From positions 1 through 59,367 of the forward strand of contig JADILZ010000106.1 in NCBI GenBank assembly GCA_017695065.1: 59,367 nucleotides of DNA. Reading direction: 5' to 3'. Numbering within the stretch: the stretch's first letter is position 1; each line of letters begins with the position of its first letter. A program made the position numbers and the translations under genes. Below the pieces are notes generated by a model. That model saw only the letters and a list, made by a program, of their open reading frames with translations. It was not told the DNA's origin and searched no databases. This stretch comes from Candidatus Cryptobacteroides excrementipullorum (GTDB lineage: Bacteria > Bacteroidota > Bacteroidia > Bacteroidales > UBA932). Positions 42,311 through 50,598 of the stretch are shown piece by piece.

Positions 42311-43663
42311 ATGAGCGAGAAAAATATCAGCAGAAAAGACTTTCTGAAGTATTCTGCAGCCCTGGGTGTGACAGGTATCCTGGGGACGTCACTCCTGTCA
42401 TCATGTGGCGGGAAAAAGGGTTCTTATGTTCCGTTGAGGCAGCCGGAAGACTATTATGTCCCGGAGCTTCCGGACAAGGCGGCTTCCGGCAGGGAGCTGA
42501 AGGTCGGCGTAGTGGGTTGCGGAGGCCGCGGTTCAGGCGCGGTCGTGGATCTTCTCAATGCGGCTGACGGAATAAAGGTCACGGCTCTCGGGGATACTTT
42601 CAGCGACCGGCTCGAAAGCCTGAGGAAGAATCTCAAGGAGCAGCACGGGCAGGATGTGCCTGCGGAGAACTGCTTCATAGGGTTCGACGCATACAGGAAG
42701 GTGATAGACTCCGGTGTGGATATGGTGATCATGGCCACGCCTCCTGTCTTCCGTCCTGAGCATTTCAGATATGCCACGGAAAAAGGTGTCCATTCGTTTC
42801 TCGAGAAACCGGTCGCTGTGGATCCGAAAGGCTACAGGACTGTGATCGCAACGGCCCGTCAGGCAAAGGCGAAAGGGCTGTGCGTAGTCACAGGTACCCA
42901 GAGGCATCATGAGCGTCCTTATGTCGAGGCTTTCCAGAAGATTCAGCAGGGCTATATAGGAGAGATAACAGGCGGCAACGTCTATTGGAACCAGGGCATG
43001 CTCTGGTACCGTGAGCGTCAGGCAGGATGGAGCGACATGGAATGGATGATCCGCGACTGGGTCAACTGGAAGTGGCTCTCCGGGGACCATATCATCGAAC
43101 AGCATGTACACAATATAGACGTATTCCTCTGGATGTCAGGACTTAAGCCTGTTAAGGCCACTGGCTTCGGCAACCGTAACAGACGTGTGACAGGAGATCA
43201 GTATGACCAGTTCAGTGTGGATTTCGAGTTTGAGAACGGGATACACCTCCACAGCATGTGCCGTCAGATAAACGGCTGCAGCAACAACATAGGCGAGTAC
43301 ATCCAGGGGACAAAGGGCTCGTGGAACAGCTATAATCATGAAATCAAGGACCTTGCTGGAAATGTGGTCTGGAAATATGACGCCGATGCCGCAAATGCGG
43401 CTTTCAAGCAGCATAATCCTTATGTCCTCGAGCATGTGGACTGGGTGAACCATATCCGCAAGGGTGAGGCCCATGATGAGGCGGAGGCCTGTGCAATATC
43501 AACGCTTGCAGGAGTGATGGGCCGTGAGGCGGCATATACCGGGGCCACTGTGACGTGGGACGAGATAAGTGCATCTGCCCAGGATTACATGCCTGAAAAG
43601 CTGGAGATGGGCCGTATGGACATGTCGAAATATACCGTGCCTGTGCCGGGCAGCAGCAAATAG
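42311..43663 (+). CDS. Exported Gfo/Idh/MocA-family oxidoreductase
   Basis: 450 aa. The N-terminus (SRKDFLKYSAALGVTG) resembles a Tat signal with RK, and it ends in a lipobox (LLSSC), suggesting a lipoprotein folded before export. The NAD(P)-binding glycine motif is GVVGCGGRGSG and the family EKP motif is FLEKPVAVDP. Further conserved parts are TGTQRHHERPYVEAF and HIIEQHVHNIDVFLW. Family members oxidise or reduce sugar hydroxyls using tightly bound NAD. Exported members occur in Bacteroidetes pathways that go through 3-keto-sugars. It lies between the cytochrome fusion and a sugar isomerase-like gene, which suggests a periplasmic sugar-oxidation step. Confidence 0.9.
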   Translation: MSEKNISRKDFLKYSAALGVTGILGTSLLSSCGGKKGSYVPLRQPEDYYVPELPDKAASGRELKVGVVGCGGRGSGAVVDLLNAADGIKVTALGDTFSDRLESLRKNLKEQHGQDVPAENCFIGFDAYRKVIDSGVDMVIMATPPVFRPEHFRYATEKGVHSFLEKPVAVDPKGYRTVIATARQAKAKGLCVVTGTQRHHERPYVEAFQKIQQGYIGEITGGNVYWNQGMLWYRERQAGWSDMEWMIRDWVNWKWLSGDHIIEQHVHNIDVFLWMSGLKPVKATGFGNRNRRVTGDQYDQFSVDFEFENGIHLHSMCRQINGCSNNIGEYIQGTKGSWNSYNHEIKDLAGNVVWKYDADAANAAFKQHNPYVLEHVDWVNHIRKGEAHDEAEACAISTLAGVMGREAAYTGATVTWDEISASAQDYMPEKLEMGRMDMSKYTVPVPGSSK

Positions 43664-43669
43664 CGGACT

Positions 43670-44584
43670 ATGGACAGGAGAAGTTTTCTTGGCAGGACAC
43701 TGGCAGGGGCGGCTGCGCTCGCCCTTTCAGGTCTGCCTGCGGGAGCGGCAGAGGCTGTCTCCCCGAAAAAGGCTTCGAGGGGCAGATTCCCTGAACTCAG
43801 GCTGTCTTTCCAGGAAGGGATAGCTCCTGGGGCGTCCCTCCAGGAGAAGCTCGATTATATGGAGAGTCTCGGCGTCGTCGGCTTTGAACCGGGCGGAGCC
43901 GGACTCTCCTCACGTGTGAACGAGATACAGCAGGCACTCAGGGGCAGGGACATAAAGGTATCAGCGATATGTGCGGGCTTCAGCGGGTTTATCCTGGCCG
44001 AGGATCCGAAGATAAAGGCGGAGTTTGATTCCACCATGCGTGACATAATCGCTGCGGCAGGGGAGCTCGGTTCCACGGGCGTGATAATGGTACCTGCTTT
44101 CAACGGTCAGAAACCGTGCAGGCCGCATACTCTGGAGACAAGGGAATTCCTTACGGAACAGCTACATGAACTCGGGGAATATGCCCTGAAATGCGGTACA
44201 TCCGTAATACTTGAACCGCTCAACCGGCGTGAGGCCTTCTATCTCCGCCAGGTGGGTGACGCTGCGGCAATATGCCGCGATTCTGACAGCGCCGGGGTGA
44301 AGTGCATGGGAGATTTCTGGCACATGCAGGAGGAGACTTCTGACTATGCGGCCTTCATGGCCGCAGGTGCGCAATATCTGCAGCATGTGCACGTGGCCAG
44401 CCGCGGCCGGCGCATAATGCCTGGAGAGGACGGTGAAGCCGACAACTATCTCGGCGGCATGAGGGCCCTCAAGGAAATCGGCTATGACAAGTATGTGAGT
44501 TTCGAGTGCGGAACCGCCGGCGACCGTTCCGTGACCGTACCTGCGGCAGTGTCACTGCTGCGCGAGCAGTGGAGTAAAGCATAG
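43670..44584 (+). CDS. Tat-exported sugar isomerase/epimerase-like TIM barrel
   Basis: 304 aa. A textbook twin-arginine signal opens the protein (DRRSFLGRTLAGAAALALSG). The xylose isomerase-like TIM barrel shows the usual metal-binding set: Glu in VILEPLNRRE, Asp/His in MGDFWHMQE, His in LQHVHVASRG and Glu in YVSFECG. Such proteins isomerise, epimerise or cleave keto-sugars. It begins 6 bp after the oxidoreductase gene, so the two very probably act in sequence on the same periplasmic substrate. Confidence 0.9.
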   Translation: MDRRSFLGRTLAGAAALALSGLPAGAAEAVSPKKASRGRFPELRLSFQEGIAPGASLQEKLDYMESLGVVGFEPGGAGLSSRVNEIQQALRGRDIKVSAICAGFSGFILAEDPKIKAEFDSTMRDIIAAAGELGSTGVIMVPAFNGQKPCRPHTLETREFLTEQLHELGEYALKCGTSVILEPLNRREAFYLRQVGDAAAICRDSDSAGVKCMGDFWHMQEETSDYAAFMAAGAQYLQHVHVASRGRRIMPGEDGEADNYLGGMRALKEIGYDKYVSFECGTAGDRSVTVPAAVSLLREQWSKA

Positions 44585-44588
44585 CCTG

Positions 44589-45875
44589 GTGGACCGAGGG
44601 TGGAACTATAGGAGAGCATTCTTGCGTTGTGCCTTACTGCTTGCAGTGGGCACAACGTTGCAATTGGCCTTCGGGGATGTTCCGGCACATCTTCTTCACT
44701 GGCCTTGGAATGCTGTTATTGCTGCTAACTATCTTTATCTTCTTGTCCTGGCATTCGCTTTCAGCGACAGGTCCCGTTTCCTGCGGACTCTGTGGGATGA
44801 CAGGGCATGTGTATCGTCGATGGTCTCTGTACTGGTGATGACCATTGTGTACGGACTTGTGCGTCAGGACGGTTCGCATGACGGACTGACAGGGGTCCTC
44901 GGTTTTACGCGGATGTCTTCCTCATGGCCTTTCTGCCTGATTCTTTTCCATTTCATGACATCGCTCGGAATAAGGTCTGTTTCGGAAGCGGCTTCCATTG
45001 TCCATATCGGAAGACATTGCAGGAACGGGTCCTGGCGTTTCCCTTTACGGAGCATTGCCAGGACGGCAGCGCACATTTCACTGTACGTCCTTATTTTCGC
45101 CGGCATGTTCGGAAGCGGGGACAAGACCGTATGCAGGGTTACGGCCCGTACCGGCGTGCCGGTCGGGATGCATGCTTCCATGGACGGGGAGGCTGCCGGA
45201 CTTCCCTTTACTATCCTGCTCAGGGAATTTTCCATGGATGAATATCCTCCTGAGCTCCATCTGCTTGACACGGCGGGAAACATAGCGTCGGAGGAATACC
45301 TTTCCGTGACAGGGGAGGGGGTTTGCGGTGTTGTCGGAGAATGGGGCCTTTATGTGGACAGGTACATGGATATGGCGGGACGCATGCCCGGAGATACCGC
45401 ATACAGGGCCATGAGGCATGTCGGGGCTGTTCCTGCAGTATATGTCGTGGCGGAGAACAAGGCCATAGGGGAGCGGCGCAGCGGATGGGTTAGCTGCGGC
45501 AGCCGTATATTCAGGGCGTCGTTCCTCGGACTGGATGGGGAAACGGTGATTTTTATGCCTCCTCCTGAGGCCAGGGGGTATCTTTCCAGGATCACTGTGG
45601 CGGACGGAAAAGGCAGGACAGAGGATTTTGACGTGGAAGTCAACCATCCGGCACGGTTCGGCTCGTGGAGGATTTACCAGACAGGATATGACACTTCCGC
45701 CGGGAAATGGAGTTCCGTGAGCGTACTGGAATGTGTTAGGGACCCGTGGTACTGGCTGGTGCATGCTGCATTATGGGTTATGCTTGCTTCCGGACTGCTG
45801 ATGTTCCTTGCTTCCGGAGGCCGGGACAAGGCTGATGTCCCTGTGGAAAAAGCGGAAAGGAGGGAAGTGCGATGA
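44589..45875 (+). CDS. ResB/Ccs1-like cytochrome c biogenesis protein
   Basis: 428 aa. Three N-terminal membrane helices, including a small one after QLAFGDVPAHLLHWPWN, are followed by a periplasmic domain (about 195-385) and a final helix near 395-415. The ResB hallmark is the C-terminal NHPARFGSWRIYQTGYD segment before the last helix. ResB and CcsA together carry heme across the membrane and ligate it to CxxCH motifs in System II cytochrome c maturation. The gene overlaps ccsA by 4 bp (ATGA). In this window its only apparent client is the tetraheme fusion at 40740. Confidence 0.9.
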   Translation: MDRGWNYRRAFLRCALLLAVGTTLQLAFGDVPAHLLHWPWNAVIAANYLYLLVLAFAFSDRSRFLRTLWDDRACVSSMVSVLVMTIVYGLVRQDGSHDGLTGVLGFTRMSSSWPFCLILFHFMTSLGIRSVSEAASIVHIGRHCRNGSWRFPLRSIARTAAHISLYVLIFAGMFGSGDKTVCRVTARTGVPVGMHASMDGEAAGLPFTILLREFSMDEYPPELHLLDTAGNIASEEYLSVTGEGVCGVVGEWGLYVDRYMDMAGRMPGDTAYRAMRHVGAVPAVYVVAENKAIGERRSGWVSCGSRIFRASFLGLDGETVIFMPPPEARGYLSRITVADGKGRTEDFDVEVNHPARFGSWRIYQTGYDTSAGKWSSVSVLECVRDPWYWLVHAALWVMLASGLLMFLASGGRDKADVPVEKAERREVR

Positions 45876-46657
45876 ACTGGAGCCATTTCATCTTTTACGG
45901 GGCAGTCTCGGCCTTGCTCTGGATTGCAGGGGCCGCTGCCGCATACAGAAGCAGGAAAGTGTGGCCTGCCGCCGTTCTGTCGGCGTGCGGCTGCGCCGTA
46001 TTCATGGTCTTCATAACAGGGCTGTGGCTGTCCCTTGAGCGTCCGCCCATGCGTACGGTCGGGGAGACGAGGCTCTGGTATTCGTTTTTCGTGTCTGTCG
46101 CCGGGATTGCAGTGTTCGCCAGATGGCGTTACAGGTGGATACTCCTGTTCAGCAGCATCATGTCCACTGTGTTCGTGTGCATAAACATCTTCAGGCCGGA
46201 GATACATGACAAGACTCTCATGCCTGCCCTTCAGAGCGTGTGGTTCATCCCGCATGTGACCGTGTATATGGTGGCTTACGCTCTTCTCGGGGCTGTGACC
46301 TTGTTTGCCCTGTATCTGTGGCTCAGGCCATCAAGGCGTATCCCTTCCGGAAGAGAGATGAGGATGTGTGACACCCTGGTGAGGGTGGGGTGGGCCTTTC
46401 TGTCTGCCGGTATGGTGATGGGCGCCTTATGGGCGAAACAGGCCTGGGGTGACTGGTGGTCCTGGGACCCGAAAGAGACCTGGGCTGCAGCCACGTGGCT
46501 GTCCTATCTTCTTTATATGCACCTTCCCCCGACCTTGCGCAGGGACAGGAACGTTCCTTTTGCTCTTCTGGTCTTCTCGTTCCTTCTGCTGCAGATGTGC
46601 TGGTACGGGATCAATTTCCTCCCTTCCGCCCAGGGGGCAAGCGTACATACGTATTGA
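45872..46657 (+). CDS. ccsA: CcsA/CcmC-type heme-handling protein for cytochrome c maturation
   Basis: 261 aa with about seven to eight membrane helices. The tryptophan-rich heme-handling WWD motif is WGDWWSWDPKETWA (residues 192-205). Conserved His residues flank it, in WFIPHVTVYM and YLLYMHLPP. It presents heme to the cytochrome with ResB. Its start codon lies inside the end of the resB-like gene. The gene ends 7 bp before the convergent dnaE. Confidence 0.93.
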   Translation: MNWSHFIFYGAVSALLWIAGAAAAYRSRKVWPAAVLSACGCAVFMVFITGLWLSLERPPMRTVGETRLWYSFFVSVAGIAVFARWRYRWILLFSSIMSTVFVCINIFRPEIHDKTLMPALQSVWFIPHVTVYMVAYALLGAVTLFALYLWLRPSRRIPSGREMRMCDTLVRVGWAFLSAGMVMGALWAKQAWGDWWSWDPKETWAAATWLSYLLYMHLPPTLRRDRNVPFALLVFSFLLLQMCWYGINFLPSAQGASVHTY

Positions 46658-46664
46658 CATAGGC

Positions 46665-49600
46665 CTATTTGCTGATTACATTGTAACCTATGTTCATGTC
46701 CTTGAGGTCATTTATGAATGGTGCGGTGACGGCTATCTGGAATTTCCTTGACAGGAACTCGATGTTATACTTCGTCTTTGGGTCGTAAAGGAACATCGTC
46801 AGGGGTACTGTCCCCTTGTTCTTCCTTATGAGTTTCCCGAGCTTCTCCCTGAATCCGCTGTTGAGCATAGGGGTGGTGATCTTTATGGAGAACCCCTTTA
46901 TATATGTGTCGCTTACATTGCCCAAAAGCATGATTTTCTTGATTTTGAACCCGTATGGAGGATCACCCTGGGTTTTCCTGTCCTCAGGTTTGCGGAAGTA
47001 TTTCTCTTCTATGCTTCCTTCGATGAAGACTGCCGTGTTCACCTGGAGGTAGTTCATGAAGTTTTCGTAGTCCTTTCCGAACAGGGCAAGCTCGTAGCTC
47101 CCGTCCTTGTCCTCTATAACGGTCCTGGAGTACGGTTTGCCTGTCTTGGTGGTCAGTGTCTGTGTGGAGGATATGTAGCCTGCCACCGAGATCTTCATGG
47201 TCTTCTTCTCTGCCTCGCACGAATTGACAAGGTCATTTATATGGGCCACACTGTTGGTGGTGAACTGCTCTATCTCGAACGAATACTTGTCCAGTGGATG
47301 CGATGAAAGGTACATTCCTACAAGGTCCTTCTCTTTCTTGAGGAGTTCCATCTCGTTTTCCTCCCCTTTCATCTGCGGCATCTCCGGCCTTATAGGCTTG
47401 GTTTCCTCCATCTCTCCGAAAAGTGAGGCGGATGAATCCATCGTATCTTTCCTGTAAAGGTCCACATACCTTGTCAGGGCATCAAGGAAGATGTCCCCTG
47501 AAGGGCACGGAAGCGTGTACTGTGTGCGGCTGTAGCCGAAACTGTCCAATGCCCCTGAGTACAGCAGGGACTCGAATGCCTTCCTGTTCAGGGTCCCGGC
47601 CATCCTTTCCGCGAAATCGAACAGGTCGGAGAACAGTCCTCCGGATTCGCGTTCCGCAAGTATCGCCTTCACTATGTTGTCTCCGAAACCTTTTATCCCG
47701 CCAAGACCGAAGCGCACGTTACCCTCCTTGTTCACGGTGAACCCGGCGTCGCTCTCGTTTATGTCCGGATTCAGGACCTTGATCCTGGATTTCTTGCAGT
47801 CATCCATGATCTTCTTGATTTCGTCCATGTTGGAGAGGTTGCGGCTGAGGTTGGCGGCCTGGAATTCAGCCGGATAGTGTGCCTTCAGGTATCCTGTCTG
47901 GTAGCTTACCCATGCGTAGCAGGTCGCGTGTGACTTGTTGAATGCATATTGGGCGAATTTCCTCCAGTCTCCCCAGATCTTTTCCAGGATTTCCACGGGG
48001 TGTCCGTGCTCCTTTCCCCCGTTGATGAATTTGTCGTGGAGGGACTCGAGTACATCCAGCTGCTTCTTTCCCATGGCTTTACGCAGCTTGTCGGCTTCTC
48101 CTTTGGTGAATCCGGCAAGTTTTTGGGACAAGAGCATGACCTGCTCCTGATATACAGTGACTCCGTATGTGTCCTGGAGGAATTCCTCCATTTCCGGAAG
48201 GTCGTATTCGATCTTTTCCGTCCCCTGTTTCCTGGCGACGAATGACGGGATATAGTCGAGAGGCCCCGGCCTGTACAGGGCATTCATGGCTATCAGGTCT
48301 TCAAACCTTGTAGGCTGTAGCTTCTGGAGCCACTGTTTCATACCCTCGGACTCGAACTGGAACACGCTGGTGGTGTCTCCACGGCCGTACAGCCTGTATG
48401 TCTCCTGGTCGTCTATCGGGATTGATTCTATGTCGATGTCTATCCCGTGGCGCTTCTTTATGTTGGCCAGGCATTCCTTTATGATGGACAATGTACGCAG
48501 CCCAAGGAAGTCCATCTTGAGCATGCCCACATCTTCAATGAAGCAACCCTCATACTGGGATACCCATACATCTTCTCCGGTGGCCTTGTCCGCGGCCACA
48601 CTGATAGGAATGTAGTCAGTAAGGTCCCCGCGCCCGATGATCATGGCACAGGCGTGCACGCCTGTCTGGCGTATGCATCCTTCCAGCCTGACAGCGTATT
48701 TCAATACATCCTTTACGAGATCAGAGCCGTTCTCGAACTCGTTCTTGAGTTCCGGGAGATACTTCACGCAGTTGGACAGCTTGGGCTTGAACTCCTTCTT
48801 CACTTTCTTGCCGTCTTCGATGACTTCCGCCTCGAAAGGCTTGTCGGGAATCATTTTCGTGAGCCGGTTGCTTTCATCTATGGACATGTTGCTTACGCGT
48901 CCTACATCCTTGATGGCGCTTTTCGCGGCCATGGTGCCGAAAGTGATTACGTGCGATATGTGGTCCTTCCCGTATGTGTCCTCGACATACTTGAATACCC
49001 TGTATCTGCCGTCATCATCGAAGTCGATGTCTATATCAGGCATGGAGATACGGTCAGGGTTGAGGAACCTCTCGAACAGGAGCTGGTATTTGATTGGGTC
49101 TATATTGGTGATACCCAGGCAATATGCCACTGCAGACCCGGCTGCCGAACCACGTCCCGGACCTACTGATATCCCGTTTCTTCTCGCGGCAGCTATGAAG
49201 TCCTGCACAATGAGGAAGTAGTCCGGGAAGCCCATCCTGCAGATGGTCTTCAGCTCGAAGTCCAGACGCTCGCTCTGTTCTTCGTCAAGCGTTTCCCCGT
49301 ATCGTTTCCTGGCCCCTTCGTAGCACAGGTGGCACAGGTATGCTACTGAGTGCGTGAAGTCAACTCCGCGGTCATTCCCTGCCTTGTCACATCGTCCGAC
49401 ATCTATTATCTCCTTGTATTTCTCGAGGTACCTGTCTATGTCCTTCAGGAACGTCTCGTCTATCTTGAACAGCGGGAGGACATGCCCCCTGTCTATCTCG
49501 TACCGCTCGACTTTGTCCAGAATCTCCATGGTGTTGGACAAGAACTCCGGATGGTCCGGGAAAAGTGCGGCCATCTCTTCTTCGCTCTTGAGATACTCCT

Positions 49601-50351
49601 GCTGGGTGTATCTGAGCCTGTCCGTATCAGTAAGGTATGCGTTGGTAGTGAGGCAGATAAGCCTGTCATGTGCCGGCCCGTCCTCTTTCCTGACGAAATG
49701 TGCGTCATTCGTTGCCACGACCTTCACCCCGTATTCGCTTGCGAGCCGGAGTATCCCTTCATTGGCTATGAGCTGTCTTTCATATACATCCTGGGACTGC
49801 CCAGGTACCTCCGTCCGGTGCAGCTGCACTTCAAGGTAATAATCGTCCCCGAAAAGGTCCTTGTGCCACTGGACTGCCTTTCCTGCCGCTTCCATGTCTC
49901 CTGCAATGATGTTTCTCGGTATTTCTCCCGCGATGCAGGCAGAGCAGCAGATGAGGTCTTTGGCGTATTTCTCCAGTATCTGGTGGCTCACCCTCGGTTT
50001 CCCGTAGTACATGCCTTCGATGTGCCCGGTGGATACGATTTTCATCAGGTTCTTGTACCCGTTGTAGTTCTTGGCCAGGAGAATCAGGTGGAAATATGAC
50101 CTGTGGTCCTTGTCCTTCAGCCTGTGGTCATAATGGTTGGATACATAGATTTCGCATCCTATTATTGGCTTTACGTCCGGGTGCTTTTTGGCAAACTTGA
50201 AAAATTCCTTCACCCCGTACATGTTCCCGTGGTCCGTGATGGCCAGACCCGGCATGCCGAGTTCATCTGCTCTGTTGAACAGGTCCTCGATGGAGGACTG
50301 GCCGTCGAGAATGGAATACTGGGTATGTACATGAAGGTGGACGAATGACAT
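46665..50351 (-). CDS. dnaE: DNA polymerase III alpha subunit
   Basis: 1228 aa from the chosen start (MSFVHLHVHTQYSILDG), which places the PHP domain HVHTQYS at the very N-terminus as in the family; an ATG 51 bp upstream adds unrelated residues. The catalytic core includes GPGRGSAAGSAVAYCLGI and PDIDIDFDDDGR with metal-binding Asp residues. An OB-fold region near the C-terminus starts with ISVAGYISS. It is the main replicative polymerase, DnaE1 type. A promoter and an adjoining palindrome lie at 50393-50419. Confidence 0.98.
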   Translation of the reverse strand: MSFVHLHVHTQYSILDGQSSIEDLFNRADELGMPGLAITDHGNMYGVKEFFKFAKKHPDVKPIIGCEIYVSNHYDHRLKDKDHRSYFHLILLAKNYNGYKNLMKIVSTGHIEGMYYGKPRVSHQILEKYAKDLICCSACIAGEIPRNIIAGDMEAAGKAVQWHKDLFGDDYYLEVQLHRTEVPGQSQDVYERQLIANEGILRLASEYGVKVVATNDAHFVRKEDGPAHDRLICLTTNAYLTDTDRLRYTQQEYLKSEEEMAALFPDHPEFLSNTMEILDKVERYEIDRGHVLPLFKIDETFLKDIDRYLEKYKEIIDVGRCDKAGNDRGVDFTHSVAYLCHLCYEGARKRYGETLDEEQSERLDFELKTICRMGFPDYFLIVQDFIAAARRNGISVGPGRGSAAGSAVAYCLGITNIDPIKYQLLFERFLNPDRISMPDIDIDFDDDGRYRVFKYVEDTYGKDHISHVITFGTMAAKSAIKDVGRVSNMSIDESNRLTKMIPDKPFEAEVIEDGKKVKKEFKPKLSNCVKYLPELKNEFENGSDLVKDVLKYAVRLEGCIRQTGVHACAMIIGRGDLTDYIPISVAADKATGEDVWVSQYEGCFIEDVGMLKMDFLGLRTLSIIKECLANIKKRHGIDIDIESIPIDDQETYRLYGRGDTTSVFQFESEGMKQWLQKLQPTRFEDLIAMNALYRPGPLDYIPSFVARKQGTEKIEYDLPEMEEFLQDTYGVTVYQEQVMLLSQKLAGFTKGEADKLRKAMGKKQLDVLESLHDKFINGGKEHGHPVEILEKIWGDWRKFAQYAFNKSHATCYAWVSYQTGYLKAHYPAEFQAANLSRNLSNMDEIKKIMDDCKKSRIKVLNPDINESDAGFTVNKEGNVRFGLGGIKGFGDNIVKAILAERESGGLFSDLFDFAERMAGTLNRKAFESLLYSGALDSFGYSRTQYTLPCPSGDIFLDALTRYVDLYRKDTMDSSASLFGEMEETKPIRPEMPQMKGEENEMELLKKEKDLVGMYLSSHPLDKYSFEIEQFTTNSVAHINDLVNSCEAEKKTMKISVAGYISSTQTLTTKTGKPYSRTVIEDKDGSYELALFGKDYENFMNYLQVNTAVFIEGSIEEKYFRKPEDRKTQGDPPYGFKIKKIMLLGNVSDTYIKGFSIKITTPMLNSGFREKLGKLIRKNKGTVPLTMFLYDPKTKYNIEFLSRKFQIAVTAPFINDLKDMNIGYNVISK

Positions 50352-50392
50352 CTTGGATAATTTTTCAGGATTAAACGGACGGCAAAGATAAT

Positions 50393-50419
50393 AAATCAGC
50401 ACCGGATTTCAAATCCGGT
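50393..50419 (-). promoter_or_regulatory. dnaE promoter with an overlapping perfect palindrome
   Basis: The minus strand reads TATCTTTG at 50393-50400, 41 bp upstream of the ATG. Directly upstream, 50401-50419 is the palindrome ACCGGATTT-C-AAATCCGGT, with 9-bp arms and a single central base. It fills the spacer between the -7 box and the -33 region, a usual operator position. No regulator is known to me for this site. Confidence 0.55.
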
Positions 50420-50545
50420 ACGGTAACGCTTTGCCGCTGCAATGAAGATGTCAGTAACATCAGCCGACGGCCTGTCCCGTCCCGGCAAAGATGTGATCAG
50501 ATTTTTCACTCCATCGGATTCAAGTCGGTTACGATGTATGTCAAT

Positions 50546-50580
50546 AAAAAAGAGTGCCGTAAGAACGACACTCTTTTCAT
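50546..50580 (-). terminator. Terminator of secDF
   Basis: AAAAGAGTG at 50548-50556 pairs with CACTCTTTT at 50569-50577, with an inner CGT/ACG pair. On the minus strand the stem ends in a run of T. It lies 20-50 bp past the secDF stop. Confidence 0.9.
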
Positions 50581-50598
50581 ATTACCGGGCTGTCCTGA

